Assembly (NCBI RefSeq): GCF_027921745.1
Contig: NC_079239.1
Location: 2,693,501 to 2,757,500 of the forward strand
Direction of reading: 5' to 3'
Source: Schizosaccharomyces osmophilus
Lineage: Eukaryota > Ascomycota > Schizosaccharomycetes > Schizosaccharomycetales > Schizosaccharomycetaceae
Length of the DNA stretch: 64,000 bases
Part shown: positions 38,789-49,894 of the stretch, piece after piece
How the letters are laid out: every line of letters starts with the position of its first letter
How positions within the stretch are numbered: the first letter of the stretch is position 1
The notes under the pieces: model-generated
Database searches by the model: none
Seen by the model: only the letters and a program-made list of their open reading frames with translations
Told to the model about the DNA's origin: nothing
Program-made: the position numbers and the translations under genes

Positions 38789-41589
38789 CTAGTCATTTCT
38801 ATTTTTATTCTGTTTGGGATGAAAGTAACCATCCACCGAAACAGGTTTTATCTTAGATGCGAGAGTATGTAATTGTTGAGGAATCCTAATATAGTCATCT
38901 TTGGCAACATGATCCTCATGTTTTAGAGACTTAAATAACCATCCATAGTCTTCATTTTGATTCTGGTTAGCATTTAAAACCTCTTTCCTAGCTTTGTTTA
39001 AGTCCTGTTTAAATTTATTGATAATTTCCTGAAATTTCATGCGAATGGTCAATTCATTTTGTTTGAACATTTCTTCTAGTTGCTTCTTCTCGAGCTCGAT
39101 TTTCTTAAGGTGATCAGCATCACAGAAGCTTTTCTGACCAGCTTTTGCTTTGAATAATTCTTCCCGAAGGTCCTTCTCCAGAAGTTCATAACTATTGATC
39201 TTTTCTTTTAATACTTCTTTCTGCATTACCTGTTTATTCAGCCTTTCAACCTGAACCTTTAAATGATTAATCAGCTCATTTTTTTCTGAAAGTACTAGCT
39301 TGAGTGAGCTATTCCCTTTTGTATTTTCTGAAGGAGAAGGTAAAGCCTTAAGTACAACGTCCCAAAAATAATAAGGGTCAGTATCAAGAAAAACTGTATC
39401 ATCATTTTCAGAGATATAAGATTGAAACTCCTGTAAGCTTCCCTTAATTTTTTGGAAACTCTTCTTCCAATCATCTACTATTCGCAAATAAGTGATTTGA
39501 GTGTGCGGCTTCTGACTTCGAGACTTAAAAAACAATTCTCCTGCCAATAATGAATGATCCATTGATATTACCTTCTCATTTGGGAAAAACACCTTCCCAA
39601 TCTTACTTTTTTGGCGTAAAAATAAATGTATGTCTTCCGTTATAGCTCCTATCTCAGTCATTTCACTTGGTACACGGATCACATCATGATTCTGAGACTG
39701 ATCGGTGTTTGTGATAACCAAATTTATAAGAAACACGGAATTTAAAAGCTCTTTGCAGAGGCGGTACTCATTGTATGGGTCAAACTCACCTGCAATGACC
39801 CGTTCTTTTACCCAGTTTTCAATTTTGCTCCAACTGTTTTGAAGATTTTCTAATTTAGACTCGCCCGGATACTTAACATAAACATCAAGTAAACAGAAAA
39901 CGTTAACGATTGTATTTTTTAGTAGTGCATCGGAAGATAAAGCTTCAACTCCATTTTTACAAGTAAATCCAACTAACCATTTGCTCCATTGGGCGATTGA
40001 AATAGTATAGTACCATGGCTCAATAAAATCCAGAAGAAGTTGTCGACTATCACTTTTTGCACAGTCAATTTTATTGTAGATGCTTTCATTTAAAGACAAA
40101 GAAACATTCTGGATATAAAAAAGCATAAACGACACTTTTAAAGCGTTGCTAGATTCTTCGTCTAAATACATTTTCTCTAAAGTTTTGAATTTGAGCTCGT
40201 AACATTCTTGTGTCGCCTGTATTAGATTATGAAGACTCCTCAGTGTAAGTTCCGTAGTTGTACCTATCTCTGACACCTTTGAATCACAGCTAATATGTAA
40301 GAAAATCTTGTATACAAACGTGCTTTGACTTACCTTTGATGTTTTGCTTGCTCTTTTTGCAGTGTCTCTGTTTGCGTAGTTTCCACGTTAAAAGAAAAGG
40401 CATTCTCAAGAAATGTAAGGAGATCGCCTTTTTGCTGGTTCTCTTTTTCCAAAGAAACTATCTTGTCAAATTGATCTCGTTCAATCTCATCAGAAAGCTC
40501 TTTTAATAGTTGAAGATCTTCAATTTGAGTTTTCAACTCAAGGTTTTCCTTTCTTATTTCTTCAATGTAGCATATGTAATCTTCATCTCCGTGGTTTTTC
40601 CCTGCGCGTTCATAAGTCGCTAGAACATTCGCAGACTTTTCTGTAGTCAAATTTTTTATAACAAGCTCATTCGCATTAAAATTCTCACATTCCTTACATG
40701 GTGTCCCAATTCCATGACCTTGAGCATTACAACTTTTAAGTTGCTGCTTTAGTCTTTCGATTTCCTCCTGCATAGAAAGCATCTTTTTTTGAAGCTTTGG
40801 GCGTATATTTCTCCATGCCGAGTTGGTTTCTTTCTCCCTATTAAGTTCTTCTAGTTTCATACACCTTTCGTTTAATTGTTCATTAGCCTTGTTGTAGGAA
40901 GCTTTGTAATAATTCAAGCTGTTATCAGCTTCATTTAATTCTTTGCGCAAAGTTTCTATTTCAAGTTTTAGCTGAAACTTTGTGTTGCTTTCGATTATTG
41001 TATTTTTTTCTGACAATAAATGGGGAGCTGATGTGTGAGAATTAGTAAAATCAATGGATGCTCTTTTATCATTTTCAAAAATTTCGTTTATCGGAGTATT
41101 TTCTAACGAATCGCTCCCAATTGAAATCAGCGTTGTTTCGGAATCTTCTATTAGTTCAAGGAAAGGTGTAGAAACGTTTGAGTCTTCAGTTTTCGTGGGA
41201 GTGGACACACTCAAGCTTGGCCAGACAGATTTGTTTTTTTCATCCTTTCCTTGTGACCTAACTTTTTTAAGCTGGTTTTCCTTTGCCTTATAGGAAGGTT
41301 TTGTTGGAGTCTGCTTTTCCAATGGCTTTGCTTTCTTTGCATCAGATATTCCTCGACATTTGGCCGTTTGTTTTCTAACACTACTTGAACATGCTCTTAT
41401 AAATATGCCCTTTCCTTCTTCACACGTAAAATAACGTTTCCCTTGAACTGATCCATCATGTCGTCCAATTTTGTCAATCATTTCCACGCCGAGCCAGATT
41501 CCAGACGCGAAATTGGTACTTCCAGTAAAGCGAACAATTCCTGGCTCACCGTGTACTAAAACTAAATCCCCTACACTTACATAACTCAT
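38789..41589 (-). CDS. ssm4: Dynactin p150-Glued-type microtubule-binding protein Ssm4
   Basis: CAP-Gly dynactin subunit that supports dynein-driven horsetail nuclear movement in meiotic prophase. Exons 40334-41589 and 38789-40289 with a 44-bp intron (GTAAGT, ATTAG) give 918 residues. The CAP-Gly domain occupies about residues 5-75: FASGIWLGVEM and GRHDGSVQGKRYF are the tubulin/EB1-binding signature. Coiled coil follows (about 215-420), then a helical dynactin-type region and a second coiled coil (about 740-850). I start at ATG 41589 (MSYVSVGDLV); an in-frame ATG at 41640 would add a tail unlike the family. UNAAAC motifs cluster near the 3' end of the coding sequence. Confidence 0.9.
38845..39066 (-). 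promoter_or_regulatory. DSR-like cluster of UNAAAC motifs in ssm4
   Basis: On the transcript strand there are five UNAAAC hexamers in 222 nt: UCAAAC (39061-39066), UUAAAC (39007-39012 and 38996-39001) and UAAAAC (38920-38925 and 38845-38850). In S. pombe, ssm4 mRNA carries a DSR built of this motif and is destroyed in vegetative cells by Mmi1. Confidence 0.5.
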
Positions 41590-41957
41590 ATTTGAGGAAC
41601 TAAAACATATTGGGAGTAAACTGAGGCAGACATGAAACACTAACGATCGTTCGCGTCTACGCGTTAATGTCAGCGTCGTCGCGAAAGTAAACCAAAAATT
41701 AAAATGAAATTAAAAATAAAAAACTATTATATTTGAGCTTTGAACAAGCTTATTTTACAATTGCTTACTCTAACATCTTTATTTATTTCTCGATCATACT
41801 ATTAGGTATTAATCATTGTCTACGTCAAATCAAAGAGTAAGGTATTAAACGAATTCAAAAAAAGAAACAAACCAGTTACTACAAAACGTTGCAGTCTTTC
41901 TTTTTTTTTGGCAAAGAGGGACATTAACGATTGCGTTACGAAGAATTAACGATTGCG
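41590..41957. other. ctr9-ssm4 intergenic region
   Basis: 368 bp with the 3' end of tpr1/ctr9 and the ssm4 promoter. A 15-bp direct repeat (TTAACGATTGCGTTA, 41927 and 41946) lies at the ctr9 stop. No gene seen. Confidence 0.5.
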
Positions 41958-44900
41958 TTACGAAGAAGGGGAAGGCTCATTTTCTTCGTCGGAGAAAAGA
42001 TTATCAAGTCCTCCTTCATTTTTATTATTTAATTCATTTTCGCTTTTGTAATTGCCGTTAGCGGGTTCATTCACAGGAGAAGATGGAAATAGATTCTCAC
42101 CTTGACCTTCCGTAGAATCCGCAGGTTGCTGCTCATTGTCAGACTCGTCAAAGGCGTAATCTTCTGATATTACACGTTTGTTTTTACGACGTTTTTTAGA
42201 TAATTTGTTTCTGGCATCTGATAGAGGAATTTCATCATCATCAGTATCATCTTCATTGACAACATCGGCGTCTTTATCAGCTTTAGAGCTGGATTTACGT
42301 TTCCTTCTTTCGCCTTTTCTCTTTCTTCCAGAAGATTTATCTTCGGGATCGGAGGCAACACTAAGCTCTTCCTCGATTTGTTTCTCTTGATCCTTTCTCC
42401 ACTGTAATACCTCCTCTTGCATGCGTTTCCGTTCTTCATCAAGCTCACGTTCGCGTTCCTCTCGGGCTTTGCGCAAAGCGTCTTCTTCAGCTATTCTTCT
42501 GGCTTTTTCTTTTTCACGATTGAGCTTAGCTTCATCGAGCTTGGCAGTAACAGTAGCTTGATACTCAGATTGTTGTTGTAGTGCACGCTCCAGTCTCTTT
42601 CTGGTGGTGTTCGTAGCCATCTTTACACGCTGTTCGATATCTGTGGGTGGATAAGGAGGGTGTTTGCATGTCACCAATGAACTGAACGTCTTCACAGAGT
42701 CGTCCAATTCCTGAATAGCAAATTGTAAATCTTCCACGGTTCGTGCGTTTTCAGGCTGAGTGTATATCAGTTCAGAGAGTTGAAATTGAACGAATGCTAC
42801 GTTGAATTGCAGGCTCGTATTTTCTTGGTTCTTTTCTAAAGCCATTCTTGAGTACTTCAATGACTCTTTTAAGAAATCAGTCCGTTTTTCTTCACGACCT
42901 CGTTGCAACCAAACTCGGCCAAGGCAATTTAAAATTCCGTATACATCATCTTCACCTGCTATGGAAATAACAGTTTCAAAAATCTCCGTTGCCCGGCTAA
43001 ACTGCTTCAATTCGGCTAAGCAATTACCGATATTAATTAAAGTAGTAACATCTTTTATAGATTCACGAATTTTTCCTAGGATGAGCAAAGCTTTAGAAAA
43101 TTGCCTACTTTGAGCAAATGTAACGGCAATTCCTTGAGCAGCATGAGCGTTTTTGGGGTCAAATTTGATAGCTTGATCATAAGACTGGACGGCTTTGATG
43201 TAAAGCTTTTGATGCTTACTACGGTCTTTATCGTTCTGGACACGAATTTCTCGAGCTTGACGCATATAGGCATTACCAAGCTGAACAAGAGAATATATAT
43301 CATCGTGCCAATGTCGCAGAGTTTGTGAACAATGGCGAACCTCGGGATCCTCCGCAGGGCGACGCTTTTGTTTACTCAGATACCAGCCAAAGAACGCTCG
43401 TACTTCCAAATTGTCTGCATCGGTTGTCATTAGCTGTCGAATGGACTTAAAAGTTTCCTCCTGAGGATTAGCTAATTGCAACAAGCAAAGGCGCACACGA
43501 GCATCTGCAAAAGACGGCTGGAGATCTAAAAGCTTAGTATATATTTCAATGGATACTTCATTATTGCCAAGTTCTTCTTCGCAACGGGCAAGGTTGAAAT
43601 CAAGCACAAGTAAAATTTCAGGACCGATATCGAGATTTTCCTTTCTAGCCGCTGAGAAATAATCTTTGGCTTCCTGGAAGTTTCCAAGATGGTAGTTTAA
43701 AACTCCGATATTGTTAAGTAGTTCAGGATGAACAGTAATTTGAGCATTTTTTAAGAAGCCGTGGGCGCGTTGCAAAAAGCTCAAACTTTTCCTTGTATCC
43801 TCTTTTTCCCATAGTCTAGCTTGAGTAGTATACAAATCAGAATCAACAACTCTAGGTATCTTTGATGATCCGATTAAGTTAAATGCACGATCTAAAAGCA
43901 TCCGAGGTTTCGTAAAATCGGATTTTGACTCTGAGGCATAGAGACATCCCAAAATGATAAGTGCCTCTGCACATTTGGGATGTTGTTCAGAAATACGTTC
44001 AAAAGTCAATTTGGCACTGGTCAAATCATTTTGAAGAATTTGAATCTGGCCTATTCCTAAGAAGGATAAGAGATGACGATCCTCGACGGAACGGGCTCTT
44101 TGGTAACATGTCATCGCTTTTTCATAATTTTGCATTTGATGATAAGCTCTACCCATCCAAAAATAACCATCTGCCACAAGAGAAGGAGAGAAAGAATTTT
44201 GTACGACGGTGTTTGCAAGTTTAATGCAACCATCGAGACTACGTTTTGAATAAACATAATTAGCTAGAATGCAAGAAGCGACAGGGTCGCTTGGCATAGC
44301 TTTAAAGGCAGCTTGGGTATATTTTAAAGCTTCGCCATAATATTGTAAGAAACGATCAGAGTTGACGTTCTCAAAAGCAAGATCGTAGTAGTATAGGCCC
44401 AAGTAAGTATTTACAAAATGGTTTTGTTGATCTAGGTCTTTTGCTCGAGTCCAAGCACCGAAGGCATCCTCCTTCATATTCAAATTCCAAAAACAAAGAC
44501 CAATGCCAATCCGGGGATCGGGTTGAATTTGTGGACTGCTGACAAGAGCACGTTGGTAGAGCTTCAGGGCTCCTCGAAAATTTCCTCGGGAATATAAAAT
44601 ACGAGCTTTTCCAATTAATGCAAAGGCATTGCCTTCGGACCTTTGCAATACAAAATCAAAACAGCGAAGAGAATTTTCTAGGGAATCTTTATCAAGGGGG
44701 TTCAACAGAATTCGATAAATTCCATGAAGCAAAACATTTGCCTCTAATTTGGGGTTCAAACGATTGGCAGCTTCCAGATATGTCCGCACATTCTGCAAAT
44801 GTTGGTCACGAGCAACATTATCCTTCTTCCAATTCGCATGTCTCACCAAATGCATATAAACAGAGCAGATATTCGCGTTTAATAGACATTGACTGTCAGC

Positions 44901-45149
44901 ATCCTTCAAAACGTTCAACGCAGAAGTTAGAATGAACAATGCTTGGTTGGAAAGACTACGTATATGGTATTCACGAGCAAATTTTGTCCACAAGTCCTTT
45001 CCAGCTTGTTCATTTGTTAATATTTCTACTAGTTCAGAGGCATCTTCTGGCAAACTTGCACAGTCAATTTCTACAGTCTGATCTTCTTGACCTAATAAAG
45101 GCACTTCAATAATTCGAGAGGCATGTGCATCTATAGTAAACCCCTCCAT
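41958..45149 (-). CDS. tpr1: Paf1 complex TPR subunit Tpr1/Ctr9
   Basis: Scaffold of the Paf1 complex on elongating RNA polymerase II, needed for H2B ubiquitination and chromatin-coupled transcription. 1063 residues from ATG 45149 (MEGFTIDAHASRIIEVPL). The frame is open for another 32 codons upstream but without an ATG, and the family starts here. Some 15-18 TPR units span residues about 90-800 (for example GRAYHQMQNYEKAMTCYQRA and IGVLNYHLGNFQEAKDYF). They are followed by a long charged helix (about 840-940) and an acidic, lysine-rich disordered tail with SDSE-like clusters. The head-to-tail position behind ssm4 is as in S. pombe. Confidence 0.95.
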   Translation of the reverse strand: MEGFTIDAHASRIIEVPLLGQEDQTVEIDCASLPEDASELVEILTNEQAGKDLWTKFAREYHIRSLSNQALFILTSALNVLKDADSQCLLNANICSVYMHLVRHANWKKDNVARDQHLQNVRTYLEAANRLNPKLEANVLLHGIYRILLNPLDKDSLENSLRCFDFVLQRSEGNAFALIGKARILYSRGNFRGALKLYQRALVSSPQIQPDPRIGIGLCFWNLNMKEDAFGAWTRAKDLDQQNHFVNTYLGLYYYDLAFENVNSDRFLQYYGEALKYTQAAFKAMPSDPVASCILANYVYSKRSLDGCIKLANTVVQNSFSPSLVADGYFWMGRAYHQMQNYEKAMTCYQRARSVEDRHLLSFLGIGQIQILQNDLTSAKLTFERISEQHPKCAEALIILGCLYASESKSDFTKPRMLLDRAFNLIGSSKIPRVVDSDLYTTQARLWEKEDTRKSLSFLQRAHGFLKNAQITVHPELLNNIGVLNYHLGNFQEAKDYFSAARKENLDIGPEILLVLDFNLARCEEELGNNEVSIEIYTKLLDLQPSFADARVRLCLLQLANPQEETFKSIRQLMTTDADNLEVRAFFGWYLSKQKRRPAEDPEVRHCSQTLRHWHDDIYSLVQLGNAYMRQAREIRVQNDKDRSKHQKLYIKAVQSYDQAIKFDPKNAHAAQGIAVTFAQSRQFSKALLILGKIRESIKDVTTLINIGNCLAELKQFSRATEIFETVISIAGEDDVYGILNCLGRVWLQRGREEKRTDFLKESLKYSRMALEKNQENTSLQFNVAFVQFQLSELIYTQPENARTVEDLQFAIQELDDSVKTFSSLVTCKHPPYPPTDIEQRVKMATNTTRKRLERALQQQSEYQATVTAKLDEAKLNREKEKARRIAEEDALRKAREERERELDEERKRMQEEVLQWRKDQEKQIEEELSVASDPEDKSSGRKRKGERRKRKSSSKADKDADVVNEDDTDDDEIPLSDARNKLSKKRRKNKRVISEDYAFDESDNEQQPADSTEGQGENLFPSSPVNEPANGNYKSENELNNKNEGGLDNLFSDEENEPSPSS

Positions 45150-46269
45150 TGCATTTGAAGCTCTTTTAAAACGTTTGATCCTTTTCAAAGAAGCTAACGC
45201 AACGTTGAATGGAATTTCTTCTTCCAGCAAAGGTTGTCCTTGCACAGTCGTCTCTTCGAAACAGCAAATTGCGTACTTTCCATATTTCTTTAATGTAGAT
45301 ACCGATGTGTACTGCGCTATAAAGAACCATCGTGCTATGAAGTAAGTATAGACCTATTACGGGCAAACGTCGAAGATTCATGGATTTATAAATCATAAAT
45401 TATATTTATGAAAAGGAACATAAATTTTTAATAAATTTCCAAAGAAGCTTTCTATATGTCCCAAGCTTTATTTCATACTTTCAAATTTTCTTCATGTCCA
45501 ACTACTACCTTCGCGCTCCTTATGTTAATAAACACAATAATAAAATTGTAAAGTTCTGTATTTTTCTTATTCTGTTCCTTATTTTATATGGGGCAAAAAT
45601 AAAAATAAAAATAAGAATAAATAGAAATGTTTCATGTTACCAATGTTGATGAATGAAATGGCTTGAAACACGAAAGTCCTGCTCAATATTATCTGTTGAG
45701 TTGTGCCATGAAAATTTGCAAAGATACTTACAGAAATGAAATTACAAACAAAAACCCCCATTTGTGAATTGTCATTATAATTTCTTTTTATTATTTTATT
45801 CCTTATTCTTTTCATTTTGTATTTCTCAAGCTCGATGAATGATTACAGAACACTAGGATGAAATTAATGTCTTGCGTAAGATTTACGAAGGCACCAAAGT
45901 AAGGTAGGGAAACCGGGCGAGTTTTTCTCATAATGAAGCATCGACGTTTGCGTATATATAATATATATAGAGCCCTTGGCCTACGTACGTAGAAAATCCC
46001 CAAGCCATATAATTTTTTCCTGGTTTATAAAGTTTCGAAAATTGATTTATCATCCATAAAAGGCCTGTAATTAGGACTTTTGTTTCTTTTATACTTACCA
46101 GTTTTGTTTTGCTTTATTTTTTAGGACACCAATCTATCTGTTAGGACTAATTATCAATAACAAAACCAAATCTTTAATTGGTTATCACGTTTTCAGCTTG
46201 ATATATCAATTTGTTTAACTTAGTATCTTGGTTCTGTATTCCGTGTGATTCCACAATCTCGTCTTCATA
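45150..46269. promoter_or_regulatory. Divergent ctr9/DUF1774 intergenic region
   Basis: 1.1 kb between outward-reading genes, AT-rich, with an AT run (TATATATAATATATATAG, 45953-45970). It holds both promoters. Short frames here are not supported. Confidence 0.5.
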
Positions 46270-47091
46270 ATGCAAATCACTCGTGAAACCAAATATATAC
46301 TTGGAAGCGTTTTGTCGTTAGGCATCAGCTTTTCTGCATTGTTAGCTCACGTTTTTTCGAGCCCATCTCTTCCATGGGTTTACAATCACAATGCTACCCC
46401 GTTTTTCGCAAATAAACTCATGCTGAGTGTCTACATTATTATTGAATACTTGTCCTTTCTCAGCATGAACATTCCTCTGTTGCTGCTTGGAGACCAGGTA
46501 AACGATTTTACCTTTTCTATTATTCACTCGTCAATTTGGTATAACCTCCTTCTCGTCTTGACGATAATATTGTTTGTGCGCGAAAAATTATATTGGACGG
46601 CCTTGTTGTCGCTGTTTTTGTTTTCCACGGCTTTCACCATGTACAGTCAATCTCTTCGCTTAAGAAACGGCGTCATTGAAATGTTTACTATGAAATTTCC
46701 TTCAAAACTTGTCTTTGGAAAATCACTTTGGTTTGTCGTCTATGCTTTCTCAGCCGCAGTCCACTGTCGAAGCATCGGGTGCCGTGTATTCTCTAACGTT
46801 TTCATTTGGTTTGTTGCCATTTTGTATTTAGCACCCATTTTGGGCTTCCATGATTGGGCTCTCTCTCTCATCAGCGCTTACTTGTTTGGTGCCATAGGTG
46901 TCGGCCAGCTTTTTATTCATTTGTTTGCCCTCCAACACATTTTTGCTTTCATCATTTCTGGTTTAATGGTTCTCTTTGCTGGTCTTTTGTTCCTTCTTCC
47001 TTACAGACAAAGACGTGCTTCTTTGACTGGCGAAAGCGCTCCACTTTTGCAAGATAATGCTGGTAGCGCCCCTGTTGGTGGTGCTGTTTGA
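46270..47091 (+). CDS. Multi-spanning fungal membrane protein (DUF1774 family, probable)
   Basis: 273 residues, one exon. About seven hydrophobic helices: YILGSVLSLGISFSALLAHV, a second around 55-75, WYNLLLVLTIILFV, LYWTALLSLFLFSTAF, VFIWFVAILYLAPILGF, LISAYLFGAIGVGQLFIHLF and HIFAFIISGLMVLFAGLLFL, ending in a cytosolic-looking RQRR and LTGESAPLLQ tail. I assign it to the DUF1774 group from position (S. pombe has such a gene next to ypp1) and topology. The function is not known; the dileucine-like PLLQ tail would fit vacuolar or endosomal sorting, but that is a guess. Confidence 0.7.
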   Translation: MQITRETKYILGSVLSLGISFSALLAHVFSSPSLPWVYNHNATPFFANKLMLSVYIIIEYLSFLSMNIPLLLLGDQVNDFTFSIIHSSIWYNLLLVLTIILFVREKLYWTALLSLFLFSTAFTMYSQSLRLRNGVIEMFTMKFPSKLVFGKSLWFVVYAFSAAVHCRSIGCRVFSNVFIWFVAILYLAPILGFHDWALSLISAYLFGAIGVGQLFIHLFALQHIFAFIISGLMVLFAGLLFLLPYRQRRASLTGESAPLLQDNAGSAPVGGAV

Positions 47092-47915
47092 TGTTTTTAT
47101 GCCCCAAAAATGGGTACTCTAACCCAAATTTTGTTAAGTGTTTAACGCTTTGCCGTCTATAAATGTTACGATTTCATCGACATAATAGTAATAACCTAAG
47201 TTTGAAGAAACTGAATCACACGTCCTGTGATAAGTAGTGTAGGGTAAATGAACATTGAAAGTGAAAAATATCGTTCAAGAACATGAAAACGAAAATGCTA
47301 AGACTTTGATCTAGCACTGTTGGTTTCCATCCACATTTTCACAAACCTCCTTTGAGATGAAAGATGAAAGAAAACACGAGTCAAATAATAGAAACTGTAA
47401 GCTCTATCATCGTCCATTCATACGCAGTACAGCTGGATTTGTAAGGCTGGAATTTAGGATTAAAATTCTTCAGGCTTAAGGGCTAAGATAATTATACGAA
47501 AGAAAAATAAAAGTCACCTTAAACGATAACGATGAATAAAGATGCTAGAAAATAAATCAATCTCCAGCGTTTTTAGCAGTCAATCCAAAGCTTCCTAATA
47601 CCAACAAAACCTGTTTTCTGTTTTCAGTACCCAATGGCTTTCGTATTCAATACTAATAACCTACTAGAAATTTCTTTATACTGTGAAGCGGTAAACGTAG
47701 ATAAACATTATCTTTCAACTTCAACAATCTTTAAAACCATCGATTATAAGGTCAGCAGAGTCCCAATTTTGGATGGCTCTTTATGTTTTGGGATACAATT
47801 GACTATGTTTTCTCCATAGAAAGCACAAAGTGCAATCTTCATTTACATAAGGAATCTTACTCGTAGCAAAAATCACCTCCATCAAGAATATCTTAATATG
47901 GTTTGTTTCCACGTT
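47092..47915. other. Gene-poor stretch after the DUF1774 gene
   Basis: 824 bp. The 3' end of the membrane-protein gene, then DNA with no frame I can support. Confidence 0.45.
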
Positions 47916-48275
47916 TCAAATTTGATTCTTCACCAAATTTTTACTGAAACCCGTCGTTCCTCTTGGGGTGCGTAAAGACAGCGGATCCAATCTTTTGTTA
48001 AAGGCAGAATCTAATCATGCTTAAACAAAACAAAACAAGAGAAATTTATTGTTTCCTTCATCGTCCGTGATAGCAAACAAACCAACTTCCTTCTTAGGTA
48101 ATTTTCCCCAGCCATGCAATCCCAAGAACGCTAAGTCCATTGTGTACACCAACTTCTCAATAGAAATATCATTGTTTACTGCCTTTGTTCCAATCCGTGC
48201 AACCATAGCCCCATCCTCAGATATAATAGGAAAAGAGCATATGTTTATGGTAGTACTGAGCACTTGTAGCTTCAT
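47916..48275 (-). pseudogene. Orphan longin/sedlin-like coding fragment
   Basis: ATG 48275 opens 83 codons that read like a small alpha/beta longin fold (SFPIISEDGAMVARIG; EKLVYTMDLAFLG; LFAITDDEGNNKFLLFC). After the stop at about 48022, a second coding-like stretch in another frame reads LPFNKRLDPLSL and SKNLVKNQI to a stop at 47916. The order and spacing recall TRAPP subunits of the sedlin/TRAPPC2-like group, but the helix expected between the two parts is missing. It may be a two-exon small gene with an odd intron, or a decayed copy. No S. pombe gene is expected at this place. Confidence 0.35.
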
Positions 48276-48424
48276 AGTAGTCAATTAATAACCTAATAGT
48301 TGACTTCGGATGAAATGAAAAATAAAATTATCTATCCATCCAACAAACCCGAGGTCATTAACTGTTGCATAAAAGTCTGATAGGTCATCACTGTACGATG
48401 TGACATTCATGTTCGGTGTGTTAC

Positions 48425-48970
48425 AACAATTTCAAATCCTTTTCAATAGCCAACTCACGTTTTGCCATTAGTTCCTGGATTTTTGAAGGGATAATTGAGT
48501 AGCTGTTTTTAACAATTGTTGTCGATCTCACTCAGAAAGGAAGTGGGAAACTATCATAAACATGCAAGCTCAATTGATTGTGTGACTCGTATGTTCCAAA
48601 AGCAATTAAAGACGTAAAATCATAGGGTAGCAGACTTTTTCTTTAGCAACAAACAGCTCCGCAATAGGCCCATTATGCTCATAATGGATGGGTTCCCCAT
48701 GATTATGAACGTTTGATGAAACTACACTAAATGATGGATCATGTTTATCGTTGATGATGGAGAAGCGATTTGTCTGTTAATCGTTGAGGAGATCTAAAAC
48801 TTGTCCAGGCCCTGAATATTCTTTGTGCTACTGTAAAATAAGTAACCACCAGCTAAAGAGCTATTGTCAAAAAGAAATAATTAGACTTTTAAAAAAGATC
48901 CAACGTTCTTTGACAATTGCTCACCATTCGAGAACGTCTTGGGGCCTCGAGCATTACCTGTGTATTAAAC
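48425..48970 (-). pseudogene. Decayed coding remnant of unknown family
   Basis: The minus strand holds several coding-like pieces in the same direction but different frames: NARGPKTFSNGEQLSK; FSIINDKHDPSFSVVSS and HYEHNGPIAELFVAKEK; YESHNQLSLHVYDSFPLPF; and SYSIIPSKIQELMAKRELAI before a stop near 48428. Amino-acid composition is protein-like and not explained by any gene on the other strand. At least two interruptions separate the pieces, so this looks like a gene that died at this locus; alternatively it is an intron-rich gene I could not assemble. I do not recognise the family. Confidence 0.4.
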
Positions 48971-49355
48971 AATGATATTGCAACGTTTGCGACTATAGAT
49001 GCCACTTAGGAGAAAAATCCAACTAAAAAAACAAATAGAACGATCCAATCAAAAAGGGCTAGGGAAAGAAAAACCGATTCCACATTCGATTAAAAAAGTT
49101 TGTATTCCTAGCGTCTCACATTCATTTCAGTTCAGTTACCATATCTGTGATGTAAAAAGCAAGAAATGTTTAGAGTAGAGACAAAACGTTTTAGCAAGCT
49201 GTATTGAAATTTGAGTTGGGTCAATTAATAGTCCAAGGTCAGAAATTTCGCGTTCAATGCAAGTTCCATGAATCGAATAGCTTATAACTTTTTGAGACGA
49301 ATCTTATCATGTCGCGCTAACTTTTTGTATGAGTCAACTAAGAAGCTTTCATTTT

Positions 49356-49392
<37 letters not shown>

Positions 49393-49894
49393 TAAAAGCA
49401 GCTCATTCGGACTCAATGTAAACGTCTCATTGATTCCATTTTCGTTAGTCAAAACTATTAAATAGATTAAGTATACAAGGCAACGTCCTCAATCTGCAAA
49501 GGTACATCCCCAAGCTATTGGAAGTACACAATCAATCACTCTGGAAAACAATGCTGCGGTCAGCTTTTAATTAATCTTAAAAATTTTTATAAAGTACTCG
49601 TACTTTCATCATAATGACTTGCTCTCTGTAGCATTGCATCTTCTTAGTTTGTTTCTCTACTTTCCCGGACAACATCACTAGACATTAGGCCGAACCTACA
49701 ATTCACCAGATTAACTTCAATTCTCGAAATATTAAGCATATAGTTCTGCTTTTAAATTCTTCTATAATTTTTCATTTGCTGTTTTTCTGAGAGAAGTTTA
49801 TAGCTTTTTTACAGAAATACCTTCGTGAATTGCAACGTTTCGACACACTTCCCATTGTTCTCTATTGAACGAGCATTTTATATATACATTATAG
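48971..49894. other. ypp1 upstream region
   Basis: 924 bp with a long T-tract (about 49355-49390), further AT-rich DNA and the ypp1 promoter and leader. No gene I can support. Confidence 0.45.

Noticed and set aside
45150-45245. 32-codon N-terminal extension of ctr9
   Set aside because: No ATG upstream, and the family begins at the internal Met followed by FTIDAHASR.
49355-49390. Long T-tract as a functional terminator
   Set aside because: Similar T-tracts occur in many intergenic gaps here (10208, 22784, 22999, 25514); it reads as common low-complexity DNA.
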